Part shown: one piece after another, positions 22,875 to 35,449 of the stretch | Layout: each line of letters starts with the position of its first letter | Numbering within the stretch: the stretch's first letter is position 1 | DNA from: Closterium sp. NIES-65 | Taxonomy: Eukaryota; Streptophyta; Zygnematophyceae; Desmidiales; Closteriaceae | Assembly (NCBI GenBank): GCA_948144175.1 | Contig: CANXME010002307.1 | Coordinates: 496,001 to 560,000 of the forward strand | Length of the DNA stretch: 64,000 nucleotides | Direction of reading: 5' to 3' | Translations under genes and position numbers: made by a program | The notes under the pieces: generated by a model | The model's input: only the letters and a program-made list of their open reading frames with translations | What the model was told of the DNA's origin: nothing | The model's database searches: none

Positions 22875-25800
22875 ACGCCGCTGAGTCGGCCGGTTGCGTT
22901 GTCCCTGGCTGACCCCTCTGGGGGACCTGTCCTGTCTCGCTTCTCCACTGTCCTCCCGTGTCCAGCGGCCCCCTCTGGCACCCTGACTGGTCTCTACCTC
23001 CCCTCGTTCTCGACGAACTTGGTGAGTGGTGCTGACCTCCAGGATGCAGGTGTCCACCAGTTCACCCCTGCTCGTCAGCGGGTGACCCACTGTACGGAGG
23101 CGGATACAGGTCGTCACCTGGCTACGTTTACACGTCGGCCAGGGTCGAGCCTGTACACGCTGACCACTGCTTCTCCTCCAGGTGCTGCGTCTGGTAGAGT
23201 CCCTTCGTCTGGTCAGGTGTTTGCTGCAGCGTCCAGGTCTGGTCCTGAGTCTGCCCCCTGTTCGTGTCGTCGTCTGTCTCACGAGACCCTCCTCTGGCAC
23301 CACCGCCTTGGCCACCCCTCTCTGCTTCGGCTCAGAGGCATGGCCTCGCGGGTCCTTGTGTCTGGTCTTCCCCGGTCCCTCCCTCCCCTTCCTCCGGGCC
23401 CTGGCCCTGCCTGTGTCCCCTGTGTCGAGGGGCGCCAGCGTGCTGCCCCTCACTCCTCCCAGTTTCCTCCGACAGAGGCCTCGTTGCAGACGCTTCACAT
23501 GGACGTGTGGGGCCCAGCCCGCGTCCGTGGACAGGGTCAGGAGCGCTACTTCCTGCTGGTGGTTGACGACTACTCGCGTTACACCACAGTCTTCCCCTTG
23601 CGCAGCAAGGGTGAGGTCACTGAGGTGTTGATCGACTGGATCCGCGCAGCTAGTCTTCAGCTTCGGTGGAGCTTTGGCTCTGACTTCCCTGTTTTGCGTC
23701 TGCACTCGGACAGAGGCGGAGAGTTCTCCTCTGGCCTCCTGAGTGCCTACTGTCGTGCGCGAGGCATCCGTCAGACCTTCACGCTTCCGGACTCACCACA
23801 GCAGAATGGGATTGCTGAGCGCTGCATTGGCATGGTCATGGACGTCGCTCGTACGTCCATGATGCATGCGGCTGCTCCCCATTTTCTGTTGCCGTTTGCG
23901 GTCAGGTACGCTGCGCACCAGATCAACCTCCACCCCAGGGTCTCTCGACCAGAGACCTCCCCAGCCCTGCTGTGGACGGGGAAGGTTGGCGATGCAACGG
24001 CGTTCCGGGTCTGGGGATCTCGGGCGTTTGTTCGCGACCTGTCTGCGGACAAGCTGTCCCCTCGTGCTTCTCCCTGCGTCTTCCTGGGGTTCCCCCCCGA
24101 CGCCCCTGGGTGGCAGTTTTACCACCCCACCTCTCGACGTGTGCTGTCCTCCCAGGACGTCACGTTCGACGAGTCGGTACCCTACTACCGCCTCTTCCCC
24201 TACCGCACTCCGTCCCTCCCCCCGCCCCCGCTCTTCTTGGTACCAGGTCCCCCCCCGGTAGTCCCCCCACCCCCCTCAGGGTCCTGCCCCTTCAGGTGTG
24301 TCCCAGGTAGACGCGGTCGAGCCTGTCGAGGTCACTGGTGACTCTGTTGCTGCTGCGGGAGCTGAGCCTGAGGGTGCGGAGTTTGGGGGTGCTGAGCCTG
24401 GGGGTACTGTGCCTGGGGGTGCTGAGCCTGGGGGTGCTGAGCCTGGGGGTGCTGAGCCTGGGGGTGCTGAGCCTGGGGGTGCTGAGCCTGGGGGTGCTGT
24501 GCCTGGGGGTGCTGAGCCTGGGGGTGCTGAGCCTGGGGGTGCTGTGCCTGGGGGTGCTTCGTCTCGCCGAGAGCCACTCCCCCCACAGGAGCTGCGTGAG
24601 TGGTTTGCCAGGCGCTGGAGGCGTGCTGCTGGTGCTGGTGGTTCTTGGGCTGCAGAGGGTACTGCTCCCACGCGTCCTGGCGGTGCTCGTACTGTGGGTG
24701 CTGGAGCTGCTGGGTCTGAGAGTTCTCCTGGAGCTGGTCCTGCTGAGGGTGTTGGCGCTGAGCCTGCGGTTGGCGGTCCGACTGACAGTGTTCCTGGTGC
24801 TGCTGCTGGAGGTTCTGGAGCTTCTGGTGGTTCTGCTGGAGGTGCTGCTGGAGTGGGTGCTCCGGACGGGGCTGCTGCTGCTGTTCCTGCTGTTTCTGGT
24901 GTCGCCGCGCGGCCCCGACCGTACTTCGTTCCGCTCCTGCAGCAGGTTCTTGGTCTTGCACCTCCTCCTGCTCCCTTAGAGGGTCCGCAGCCTGTTCGGT
25001 CACAGCCAAAGCTACAGCCTGCCTCCCCTTTGCCTGCTCCTTCTCCCTACGCTGGTCCGACTGGAGGTCTTACTGAGCGTCGTGAGCCTGCGTCTCGTCC
25101 TGCGTCGCCTGTTCGTACTGAGCGCGCTAGTGGTCGTGGTTCGCGTCAGCGTCCTCCTCCTGTCCCTGGCACGCACCGGATGTCACTGCGTCTGTCCACT
25201 GCTCCTCTGCGTGCCCCTTTGCCTTCTCCTCCTGCTTCCTCTCTTCCTGCTCTTGCCGACCCTGAGTCGGACTCTCTTCGCGCTGCCAGTCCTACTGTCA
25301 CGCGTCTCCTTGCTACTGCTGTCACTGACCCTTCCTTCGAGTCGTCTGCTGCGTCTGCCCTTGTCACTGAGCTTGTCGACTTTGCTGCGCGCTGTCGTCT
25401 AGACTACGCAACTCGTCTTGTCACTGAGTCTGAGTCCGCCTGTCCTCCGTCCGTCGGGGGTGAGTGTGCCCTTGGCACGGACGTCCTTGAGGACAGGCAG
25501 GAGGAGTTCCAGTGTCTAGCCGCTGCTTCACCTCGTCTTGCGTCTGTACTGCTAGCCCCTGAGGGAGACCCGGATGCACCAGACATCTCGACTCCGCGCT
25601 CTTACGCGGAGGCGATAGAGGGTCCCTACTCCTCTCAATGGCAGGCAGCTATGGATGCAGAGATGGCTTCCTGGAAGTCCACAGGCACCTACGTTGACGC
25701 TGTTCCCCCTTCTGGGGCGAACATCGTCAGTGGCATGTGGATTTTCAGGGTGAAGCGGCCGCCGGGTTCTCCGCCTGTCTTCAAGGCGCATTACGTGGCT

Positions 25801-27165
25801 CGTGGCTTCAGTCAGCGGCAGGGGGTTGACTACTTTCAGACCTTCTCCCCCACCCCGAAGATGACCACTCTTCGGGTTCTGCTGCACGTTGCTGCTCACC
25901 GTGACTACGAGCTGCACTCTCTTGACTTCAGCACTGCTTTCTTGCAGGGCAGCCTGCACGAGGAGATCTGGCTGCGTCGCCCACCTGGCTTCACTGGGTC
26001 TTTCCCTCTTGGTACCCAGTGGAGTCTCCGGCGTCCAGTCTACGGTCTCCGCCAGGCGCCACGTGAGTGGCACGACACACTGAGGACTACGCTCGCGGCA
26101 CTTGGGTTTGCTCCTTCTACTGCAGACCCGTCGCTGTTTCTTCGCACCGACACCTCTCTGCCGCCGTTCTACATCCTCGTGTACGTCGACGACTTGGTCT
26201 TTGCCACAGCTGACACTGCTGGACTCGCCTATGTGAAGTCCGAGCTGCAGAAGAGACACACGTGCACTGACCTGGGTGAACTGCGCAGCTACCTTGGCTT
26301 GCAGATCACCCGGGACAGAGCACGCCGCACCATTACCCTGACTCAGTCACACATGGTGCAGCAGGTCCTTCAGCGCTTCAGCTTCACGTACTCCTCGCCT
26401 CAGGCCACTCCTCTGCCTACTCGCCACTCGCTCTCAGCTCTGCCTTCGGATGAGTCCGTAGAGTCGAGTGGCCCGTTTGCAGAGCTTGTTGGCTGCCTCA
26501 TGTACCTGATGACCTGCACACGACCTGACCTCGCATACCCTCTTAGCATTCTCGCACGCTTTGTTGCTCCTGGGAGACACCGACCAGAGCACATGGCTGC
26601 AGCGAAGAGGGTGTTGCGCTACTTGTGCAGTACATCGGGCATGGGGCTAGTGCTTGGAGGGCGCAGTCCAGTGGTCCTCACTGGGCACGCAGACGCTTCT
26701 TGGGCTGACGACCAGGCTACGCAGCGGTCGTCACAGGGTTACACCTTCAGCCTAGGTTCCGGCTCTGTCTCGTGGCGGGCTACCCGCTCGTCTTCTGTTC
26801 TCGGCTCCAGTTGTGAGGCTGAGATCTACGCTGGGGCTATGGCTGCACAGGAGTTACGCTGGCTCACCTACCTGCTGACCGACCTTGGAGAGCAGCCTCG
26901 TTCTCCTCCAGTCCTGTACGTAGACAACAAGGCCATGCTGGCCTTGTGTCGAGAGCAGCGACTGGAGCACAGAACGAAGCACATTGCTCTCCGCTACTTT
27001 CTTGCTCGTGAGCTACAGCAGCGTGGACAGCTACGACTTGCGTACGTGGCCTCTGAGGCCAACACTGCTGATGTGTTCACCAAGGCACTTGCGCCTTGTG
27101 ATCATCAGCGTTGTTGCACGCAGTTGGGTCTTGTGGCTGTCTTGCCTCACTTGCTCTCCTCTTGA
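22872..27165 (+). pseudogene. Copia pol of element D (protease part to RNase H), one frameshift
   Basis: Frame 22899-24341 starts downstream of the protease DSG site and covers integrase: HHRLGHPS and CVPCVEG, MDVWGP, SDRGGEF and IAERCIG, hence a complete DDE set. An extra base in a C-rich run near 24262 shifts the frame. Frame 24298-27165 then encodes the GGAEP repeat linker, a QELREWF motif (24591), RT with YVDD (26182-26193) and RNase H with DASWADD, CEAEIYAGAMAAQ and VDN, ending HLLSS. It is nearly identical to element E. RT and RNase H look intact, but gag and the start of protease are lost. Confidence 0.85.
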
Positions 27166-27216
27166 CCTTGCTTGTACCTTCGCCTATATTTACTCTTGCT
27201 CTTGCTTGCTTGATTC

Positions 27217-27346
27217 TGTCAGAACATATAGCTTACTTGTTTGTGTAGGCTATAGTGGGGTATCCCATAGGGGTACAACACAATTAGGGTTTCCTATTTG
27301 TACTCACTTCGTTCATACTCATTTCATTCTCGCTCAATTCTTCTCA
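27217..27346 (+). repeat. 5' LTR of element E
   Basis: It runs TGTCAGAACATATAGC...TTCTCA, followed by TGGAATCAGAGC. It belongs to the same family as the LTRs of D and F but has a distinct 3' third. Confidence 0.9.
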
Positions 27347-27469
27347 TGGAATCAGAGCAGGTCCCCTCCTAGGGACTGTTCTTAGGGCCCACCGAAGCGC
27401 GCCCCGAGGCGCGCGTTCTGTTTTTTAACGACCCTGCGTGTCGCCCCTACCGTCGCGCTCCCGCCGCTC

Positions 27470-28170
27470 CCTCCTCTTACGGCCGCCCGCCCTAGTGCCC
27501 TGACGGCCGCCCGCCCTAGCGCCCTGACGGCCGCCCGCCCTAGAGCCCTGACGGCCGCCCGCCCCAGCGCCTGAACGCCGCCCGCCCTAGCGCTCGAGCG
27601 CCGCCCGCCCTAGCGCCCGAGCGCCGCCCGCCCTAGAGCCCTGACGGCCGCCCGCCCTAGCGCCCGAGCGCCGCTCGCCCTAGCGCCCTGACGGCCGCCC
27701 GCCCTAGCGCCCGTGCGCCACTCGCCCGAGCGCCCTGACGGCCGGCCGCCCGCCCTAGCGCCCGAGCGCCGCCCGCCCTTTCACCCTTACGGCCGCCCGC
27801 CCGAACGCCTGAGCGCCGCCTGCCGTCGCCCCAACGCCCTCGCGCCCGACGCCCGCGAGCCGCCCGTCGCAGCCGCCCGTGAGCTCCCTGAGCCGCCCGC
27901 GCCGCCGTCCCTGAGCCGCCTATGCAGCCGCCCGCGAGCCGCCAGTGAGCCACCCGTCGCGACACCAGCGCCGCACGAGCCGCCCGTACAGCCCAGCAGC
28001 CCGAGCCGCCCGAGCCGCCCGCGCCGCCCCAGCAACCCGAGCCGCCCGAGCCGCCCGAGCCGCGCGAGCCGCCCGAGCCGCCCGAGCCGCCCGAGCCGCC
28101 CGAGCCGCCCGAGCCGCCCGAGCCGCCCGCGCCGCCCCAGCAACCCGAGCCGCCCGAGCCGTGCCGCTGT
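27470..28170 (+). repeat. GC-rich tandem repeats in leader of element E
   Basis: The first part repeats GCCCTAGCGCCCGAGCGCC-like units (27470-27830). The second (about 28000-28170) is a 9-bp CCGAGCCGC array. A splice-donor-like CCCGGTGAG lies at 28217-28225, just upstream of the gag ATG. Confidence 0.8.
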
Positions 28171-28240
28171 TCCTGAGCTGTGTTCTTCTGCTGCTGCACT
28201 ACCCGACTCTCCCAGCCCGGTGAGACTTTCAGCTGCTGCC

Positions 28241-28687
28241 ATGGCCACCCCCAATGTCCTTACTTTTGACGCTGAGGGGAGGGCCATTGACTTTGCCGTC
28301 TGGATTGAAGACCTGCAGCTGTACTTACTATGTGATGCGATAGATGAGGTCTCTCTCTTTGACTTTGTCTCTGGCGCTGTCCCTGCCCCACCTGCTGATG
28401 CTGACTCTGCCGTTCGCTCCAAGTGGGCGACCCGCGATGCTGCTGCACGTCTTGCTGTGCGTCGCCACCTCCCTTCCTCTGAGCGTGCCCACTTTAGTCA
28501 GTGCAAGACCGCTCAGGCCTTGTACGACGCTGTAGTTGCACGCTACTCCTCCCCTTCCTCCGCTACCCTTAGCCGCCTCATGCTACCGTTTCTCTTCCCT
28601 GACCTCGCCTCCTTTCCCACTGTTGCTGACCTCGTTACCCACCTCCGTGCTAGTGACACCCGCTACCCGCGCTGCCCTTCCTGCTGA
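28241..28687 (+). pseudogene. Gag N-terminal domain of element E, frameshifted
   Basis: The ATG at 28241 opens MATPNVLTFDAEGRAIDF, matching the gag starts of elements 3 and F. The segment includes LQLYLLC, RSKWATRDAAARLAVRRHL and FPDLASFPTVADLVTHL. An extra C near 28668 (TACCCGC against TACCGC in the relatives) moves the frame, so it ends RCPSC at 28687. Without that base the frame would join the 1,880-codon frame downstream. Gag builds the particle. Confidence 0.85.
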
Positions 28688-29315
28688 GTTCCGCGCTGCG
28701 AACCCTCCTCCCATGTACATCACTCTCTACTTTCTCGTCACCCGTCTCCCTGAGTCCCTTCGTGCCGTTAGGGACCAGTTTCTCTCTGTCTGTCCCACCA
28801 CTCTCACTGTCGATCTCCTTGAGGAGTCCCTGCTAGCGGCTGAGAAGAGTATTGTCGCTGTAGGGGCCTCTCGGGGTGACCCTCGCACCCCCATCTTTGA
28901 GGGGTGTGGTCCTTCCCCCCTACTGCCCTCTGTCGCCTCTGCCGCTGCGGCCGACCTCACTGGTTTTGAGTCGGTCGGCGCGGCGTCTGCCCCCAGCGGC
29001 AGACGCCGCTCTGGCAAGGGCAAAGGGGGCAAGGGAGCGGGTGGAGCTAGAGGGGGCGGTGGAGGAGGCGGTGGGGGTGGCGGGGGGAGTGGGGGTGGCG
29101 GTGGGGGTGGTGGCGGGAGTGGAGGTACTGGTGGCGGCGGTGGAGGCGGAGGTGGCGGCGGAGGTGGTAGCGGAGGAGGCGGTGGGAGCGGTGGGAGCGA
29201 CGGTCCTGGTGGGGGAGGTGGCGGTGGAGACGGGGGTGGCGGTGGAGGCGGGGGTGGCGGTGGAGGCGGGGGTCGGAGTGGCTCGTCCCAGCGGAGCAGC
29301 TCTGGGGGTGGTCAG

Positions 29316-29346
<31 letters not shown>

Positions 29347-32300
29347 CGCAGCAGCAGCCACAGCAGCAGCAGCGCTCTCGCACCGTCCCCGGCCCTCAGC
29401 AGCTCCGTGAGTGGTACTTGCAGCGTCAGCGTGGTGGTGCGCTTGGTCCCTGCCCCTACGTTCTTCGCACAGGTGACCGTGCAGGGGAGAGGTGTGGAGG
29501 CGCCCACACAGCCCGTCGCTGCTTTGGCCGCCTGACCGACGCCTGGCGTCAGCACTTTCCGGAGGCCGCTGAGATCCCCCGCTGGGGAGAGCTGTCTAGG
29601 GCTGGTGTAGCTATTTATGATCTTGATTTTGATGCTATTCTCTCTGCTATGTATGCTGTGACTGGTAGTGATGAGGATGACTGTTACCGGTGTTTCCCGC
29701 CCGACCCGGGCATTGGTACTGCCGCGTCAGGTACTAGTGAGGCTGCTGCTCTAGGTGCCAGTGCGTCTGTGCTCTCAGGTACTGGTGAGTCTGCCCTCTC
29801 AGGTACTGTGCCGGCTTCGGCCCCTCACACCTTCACCCTTGACTCTGGAGCGTCTCGCTCCTTCTTTAGGGACCGCACCACTCTCACGCCGCTGAGTCGG
29901 CCGGTTGCGGTGTCTCTGGCTGACCCCTCTGGGGGGCCTGTCCTGTCTCGCTTCTCCACTGTCCTCCCGTGTCCGGCGGCCCCCTCTGGCACCCTGACTG
30001 GTCTCTACCTCCCCTCGTTCTCGACGAACTTGGTGAGTGGTGCTGACCTCCAGGATGCGGGTGTCCACCAGTTCACCCCTGCTCGTCAGCGGGTGACCCA
30101 CTGCACGGAGGCGGATACAGGTCGCCACCTGGCTACGTTTACACGTCGGCCAGGGTCGAGCCTCTACACACTGACCACTGCTTCTCCTCCAGGTGCTGAG
30201 TCTGGTAGGGTCCCTTCGTCTGGTCAGGTGTTTGCTGCAGCGTCCAGGTCTGGTCCTGAGTCTGCCCCCTGCTCGTGTCGTCGTCTGTCTCACGAGACCC
30301 TCCTCTGGCACCACCGCCTTGGCCACCCCTCTCTGCTTCGGCTCAGAGGCATGGCCTCGCGAGTCCTTGTGTCTGGTCTTCCCCGGTCTCTCCCTCCCCT
30401 TCCTCCGGGCCCTGGCCCCACCTGTGTCCCCTGTGTCGAGGGGCGCCAGCGTGCTGCCCCTCACTCCTCCCAGTTTCCTCCGACAGAGGCCCCGTTGCAG
30501 ACGCTTCACATGGACGTGTGGGGCCCAGCCCGCGTCCGTGGACAGGGTCAGGAGCGCTACTTCCTTCTGGTGGTTGACGACTACTCGCGTTACACCACAG
30601 TCTTCCCCTTGCGCAGCAAGGGTGAGGTCACTGAGGTGTTGATCGACTGGATCCGCGCAGCTCGTCTCCAGCTTCGGAGGAGCTTTGGCTCTGACTTCCC
30701 TGTTTTACGTCTGCACTCAGACAGAGGCGGAGAGTTCTCCTCTGGCCTCCTGAGTGCCTACTGTCGTGCGCGAGGCATCCGTCAGACCTTCACGCTTCCG
30801 GACTCACCACAGCAGAATGGGATTGCTGAGCGCCGCATTGGCATGGTCATGGATGTCGCTCGTACGTCCATGATGCATGCGGCTGCTCCCCATTTTCTGT
30901 GGCCGTTTGCGGTCAGTTACGCTGCGCACCAGATCAACCTCCACCCCAGGGTCTCTCGACCGGAGACCTCCCCAGCCCTGCTGTGGACCGGGAAGGTTGG
31001 CGATGCGTCGGCGTTCCGGGTCTGGGGATCTCGGGCGTTTGTTCGTGACCTGTCTGCGGACAAGCTGTCCCCTCGTGCTTCTCCCTGCGTCTTCCTGGGG
31101 TTCCCCCCCGACGCCCCTGGGTGGCAGTTTTACCACCCCACCTCTCGACGTGTTCTGTCCTCCCAGGACGTCACGTTCGACGAGTCGGTACCCTACTACC
31201 GCCTCTTCCCCTACCGCACTCCGTCCCTCCCCCCACCCCCGCTCTTCTTGGTACCAGGTCCCCCCCCGGTAGTCCCCCTCCCCCCTCAGGGTCCTGCCCC
31301 TTCAGGTGTGTCCCAGGTAGACGCGGTCGAGCCTGTCGAGGTCACTGGTGACTCTGGTGCTGCTGCGGGAGCTGAGCCTGGGGGTGCGGAGTCTGGGGGT
31401 GCTGAGCCTGGAGGTGCCGAGTCTGGGGGTGCTGAGCCTGGGGGTGCTGTGCCTGGGGGTGCTGAGCCTGGAGGTGCCGAGTCTGGGGGTGCTGTGCCTG
31501 GGGTTGCTGAGCCTGGGGGTGCTGGGCCTGGGGGTGCTGTCTCTAGGGGTGCTGAGCCTGGAGGTGCTGTGCCTGGGGGTGCTTCGTCTCGCCGGGAGCC
31601 ACTCTCCCCACTAGAGCTGCGTGAGTGGTTTGCCAGGCGCTGGAGGCGTGCTGCTGGTGCTGGTGGTTCTTCGGCTGCAGAGGGTACTGCTACCGCGCGT
31701 CCCGCCGGTGCTCGTACTGTGGGTGCTGGAGCTGCTAGGTCTGAGAGTCCTCCTGGAGCTGGTCCTGCTGAGGGTGTTGGCGCTGAGCCTGCCGTTGGCG
31801 GTCCGTCTGACAGTGCTCCTTGTGCTGCGGCTGGAGGTTCTGGAGCTTCTGGTGGTGCTGCTGGAGGTGTTGCTGGAGTTGGTGCTCCTGCCGGGGCTGC
31901 TGGTGCTGTTCCTGCTGTTTCTAGCGTCGCCGCGCGGCCCCGACCGTACTTCGTTCCGCTCCTGCAGCAGGTTCTTGGTCTTACACCTCCTCCTCCTCCC
32001 TTAGAGGGTCCGCAGCCTGTCCGGTCACAGCCACAGCTACAGCCTGCCTCCCCTTTGCCTGCTCCTTCTCCCTACGCTGGTCCGACTGGAGGTCTTACTG
32101 AGCGTCGTGAGCTTGCGTCTCGTCCTGTGTCGCCTGTTCGTACTGAGCGCGCTAGTGGTCGCGGGTCGCGTCAGCGTCCTCCTCCTGTCCCTGGCACGCA
32201 CCGGATGTCACTGCGTCCGTCCACTGCTCCTCTGCGTGCTCCTTTGCCTTCTCCTCCTGCTTCCTCTCTTCCTGCTCTTGCCGACCCGGAGTCGGACTCT

Positions 32301-34178
32301 CTTCGTGCTGCCAGTCCTACTGTCACGCGTCTCCTGGCTACTGCTGTCACTGACCCCTCCTTCGAGTCGTCTGCTGCGTCTGCCCTTGTCACTGAGCTTG
32401 TCGACTTTGCTGCGCGATGTCGTCTAGACTACGCTGCTCGTCTTGTCACTGAGTCTGAGTCCGCCTGTCCTCCGTCCGTCGGGGGTGAGTGTGCCCTTGG
32501 CACGACCGTCCTTGAGGACAGGCAGGAGGAGTTCCAGTGTCTGGCCGCCGCTTCACCTCGTCTCGCGTCTGTACTGCTAGCCCCTGAGGGAGACCCGGAT
32601 GCACCAGACATCCCGACTCCGCGCTCTTACGCGGAGGCGATAGAGGGTCCCTACTCCTCTCAGTGGCAGGCAGCGATGGATGCAGAGATGGCTTCCTGGA
32701 AGTCCACAGGCACCTACGTTGACGCTGTTCCCCTTCCTGGGGCGAACATCGTCAGTGGCATGTGGATTTTCAGGGTGAAGCGGCCGCCTGTCTTCAAGGC
32801 GCGTTACGTGGCTCGTGGCTTCAGTCAGTGGCAGGGGGTTGACTACTTTCAGACCTTCTCCCCCACCCCGAAGATGACCACTCTTCGGGTTCTGCTGCAC
32901 GTTGCTGCTCACCGTGACTACGAGCTGCACTCTCTCGACTTCAGCACAGCTTTCTTGCAGGGCAGCCTGCACGAGGAGATCTGGCTGCGTCGCCCACCTG
33001 GCTTCACTGGGTCTTTCCCTCCTGGTACCCAGTGGAGTCTCCGGCGTCCAGTCTACGGTCTCCGCCAGGCGCCACGTGAGTGGCACGACACACTGAGGAC
33101 TACGCTCGCGGCACTTGGGTTTGCTCCTTCCACTGCCGACCCGTCGCTGTTTCTGCGCACCGACACCTCTCTGCCGCCGTTCTACATCCTCGTGTACGTC
33201 GACGACTTGGTCTTTGCCACAGCTGACACTGCTGGACTCGCCTACGTGAAGTCCGAGCTGCAGAAGAGACACACGTGCACTGACCTGGGTGAACTGCGCA
33301 GCTACCTTGGCTTGCAGATCACCCGGGACAGAGCACGCCGCACCATTACCCTGACTCAGTCACACATGGTGCAGCAGGTCCTTCAGCGCTTCGGCTTCAC
33401 GTACTCCTCGCCTCAGGCCACTCCTCTGTCTACTCGCCACTCGCTCTCAGCTCTGCCTTCGGATGAGTCCGTAGAGTCGAGTGGCCCGTACGCAGAGCTT
33501 GTTGGCTGCCTCATGTACCTGATGACCTGCACACGACCTGACCTCGCATACCCTCTTAGCATTCTCGCACGCTTTGTTGCTCCTGGGAGACACCGACCAG
33601 AGCACATGGCTGCAGCAAAGAGGGTGTTGCGCTACTTGTGCAGTACGTCGGGCATGGGGCTAGTGCTTGGAGGGCGCAGTCCAGTGGTCCTCACTGGGCA
33701 CGCAGACGCTTCTTGGGCTGACGACCAGGCTACTCAGCGGTCGTCACAGGGTTACACCTTCAGCCTTGGTTCCGGCTCTGTCTCGTGGCGGGCTACCCGC
33801 TCGTCTTCTGTTCTCGGCTCCAGTTGTGAGGCTGAGATCTACGCTGGGGCTATGGCTGCACAGGAGTTACGCTGGCTCACCTACCTGCTGACCGACCTTG
33901 GAGAGCAGCCTCGTTCTCCTCCAGTCCTGTACGTAGACAACAAGGCCATGCTGGCCTTGTGTCGAGAGCAGCGACTGGAGCACAGAACGAAGCACATTGC
34001 TCTTCGCTACTTTCTTGCTCGTGAGCTACAGCAGCGTGGACAGCTGCGACTTGCGTACGTGGCCTCTGAGGCCAACACTGCTGATGTCTTCACCAAGGCA
34101 CTTGCGCCTTGTGATCATCAGCGTTGCTGCACGCAGTTGGGTCTTGTGCCTGTCTTGCCTCACTTGCTCTCCTCTTGA
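28669..34178 (+). CDS. Copia gag(C)-protease-integrase-RT-RNase H polyprotein (element E)
   Basis: The frame is open from 28536 to 34178; the useful part starts after the gag frameshift. In order: MYITLYFL (28713), GKGKGGKG and a Gly-rich tract, Gln-rich segment, QLREWY (29399), Cys/His module CPYVLRTG to CFGRL (29451-29530), protease LDSGA (Asp codon 29841), integrase HHRLGHP (30309) and CVPCVEG. The integrase acids are Asp 30513, Asp 30720 and Glu 30828, the last two spaced as in D-x35-E. Then come GGAEP repeats (31376-31580), QLREWF-like (31614), RT with YVDD (33195-33206) and RNase H with DASWADD (33706) and VDN. RT lacks three residues (GSP) before VFKARY that the relatives have. All catalytic residues are present, so it could supply enzymes to defective copies if expressed. 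Confidence 0.88.
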
Positions 34179-34389
34179 CCTTGCTTGTACCTTCGCATAT
34201 ATATACTCTTGCTCTTGCTTGCTTGACTCTTGTATACCTCTATATATGATCTTGCATGTGAACTGGCCTTGTGGCCTTTGAACTTGTGCTCGGAATGCGT
34301 GGTGACTTGTGATCCACCCTGAGCTTTGCTTTGCTTTGCTTGACTGGTCTTGTGACCCCTTGTTCTCCCCCACTTTGCCTATGGGGGTG

Positions 34390-34522
34390 TGTGAGAACAT
34401 ATAGCTTACTTGTTTCTGTAGGCTATAGTGGGGTATCCCATAGGGGGTACAACCCAATTAGGGTTTCCTATTTGTACCCACTTCATTTCATAGTCATCCA
34501 CTCCTGTTCATTCAGTTTCACA
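34390..34522 (+). repeat. 3' LTR closing elements D/E
   Basis: It starts TGTGAGAAC after the polypurine tract CTATGGGGGTG and ends TTTCACA before CACCG. One difference from the 5' LTR of D over 124 aligned bases. Confidence 0.9.
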
Positions 34523-34864
34523 CACCGCCCGCACGCAGCCTGCACCGTCCTCGTGCAACCCCGCGCGCAGCCCACGTGTCGTAGTTGCTTATACACCGGC
34601 CGCTGCACCCAACGCGTAGCTCGCTGCCCGTGCGCAACTGCAGCCCTGCTGTGCCATGCTGCCCCTGTTACTGCTGCTTTCTGCAGCCCGTGCACCGCTT
34701 TCTGCCTACCCGTGCGCCGCTTTCTTTCTACCCACACGCCGCTTTCTGCCTACCCGCGCGCCGCTTTCTGTCTACCCTGGCGCCGCTTTCTGTCTACCCA
34801 CGCGCCGCTTTCAGTCTACCCGCGCACCACTTTCTGTCTACCCGCGCGCCGCTTTCTGCAGCCC
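34523..34864 (+). other. Resumed leader of element C with repeats
   Basis: After the CACCG duplication the C leader continues. Between 34680 and 34860 a unit of about 27 bp (CGCCGCTTTCTGCCTACCCGCG) repeats roughly seven times. Gag starts at 34865. Confidence 0.75.
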
Positions 34865-35210
34865 ATGGCTAGTCCCACCGTTCTCGCTTTCGATGCTGAG
34901 GGCCGTCTCATTCAGTTTGAGGCTTGGCTCGACGACCTGCACCTATTCCTACATATCACTGCTAAGGACGATATCTCGATGTACGATCATGCTTCCGGAA
35001 CCGCTCTTACACCTGCTGAGACTGCTGACAGTACGGCTCGCTCCCAATGGCAGACTCGTGATGCTCACGCTCGCCTAGCCATTCGTAGCCACATGCCGTT
35101 AGATGAGCGCGCGCATTTTGGCCAGCACAAAACTGCTAAGACGATGTACGATGCCGTAGTCGCGCGCTACTTCTCGCCTGCCTCCGCTCGACCGTCTCTC
35201 GCTGCCCTAT

Positions 35211-35342
35211 TGTCAGAACATTATAGCTTACTTATTTGTGTAGGCTATAGTGGGGTATCCCATAGGGGGTACAACTTAATTAGGGTTTCATATTTGTACT
35301 CACTTCATTCATAGTTCATTCATTCACGTTCCTTTCTTCACA
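35211..35342 (+). repeat. 5' LTR of element F
   Basis: It runs TGTCAGAACATT...CTTCACA, followed by TGGTATCAGAGCAGG, the primer site. Confidence 0.93.
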
Positions 35343-35449
35343 TGGTATCAGAGCAGGTCCCATCCTAGGGACTGTTCTTTAGGGCCCACCGAAGCGCGCC
35401 CGAGGCGCGCGCCTTTTTTTTTAGCGACCCTTCGAGTCGCCCTGTTCCT

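Larger units (their letters stand above)
27217..34389 (+). mobile_element. Ty1/copia element E, best preserved copy
   Basis: The 5' LTR (27217-27346) interrupts the 3' untranslated block of D after GATTC. The primer site TGGAATCAGAGC (27347), GC-rich leader, gag and an almost intact pol follow to the polypurine tract at 34380-34389. No separate 3' LTR or right GATTC duplication exists: the LTR at 34390 matches D's 5' LTR, not E's. The right end of E was probably lost by recombination with the similar 3' part of D. The boundary of E is therefore somewhere in 34179-34522. Confidence 0.8.
22708..34522 (+). mobile_element. Ty1/copia element D with CACCG duplication, containing element E
   Basis: The LTRs at 22708-22831 (incomplete) and 34390-34522 differ at one position over the shared part, and CACCG flanks the unit (22703-22707, 34523-34527). 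The 5' LTR breaks into a run of 40 A, after which pol resumes within the protease region; primer site, gag and the protease active site are missing. Its pol ends at 27165 and its 3' untranslated block is interrupted at 27217 by element E. The distal part (3' untranslated block and LTR) closes the unit. Confidence 0.85.

Noticed and set aside
24332..25009. Gln/His-rich minus-strand frame over the GGAEP linker
   Set aside because: It is the antisense reading of the 15-bp repeat GCTGAGCCTGGGGGT, seen again opposite each element's linker.
27657..28240. Frames rich in PSRPSRPSR or SGGSGG in the leader of E
   Set aside because: They are translations of the 9-bp array between primer site and gag.
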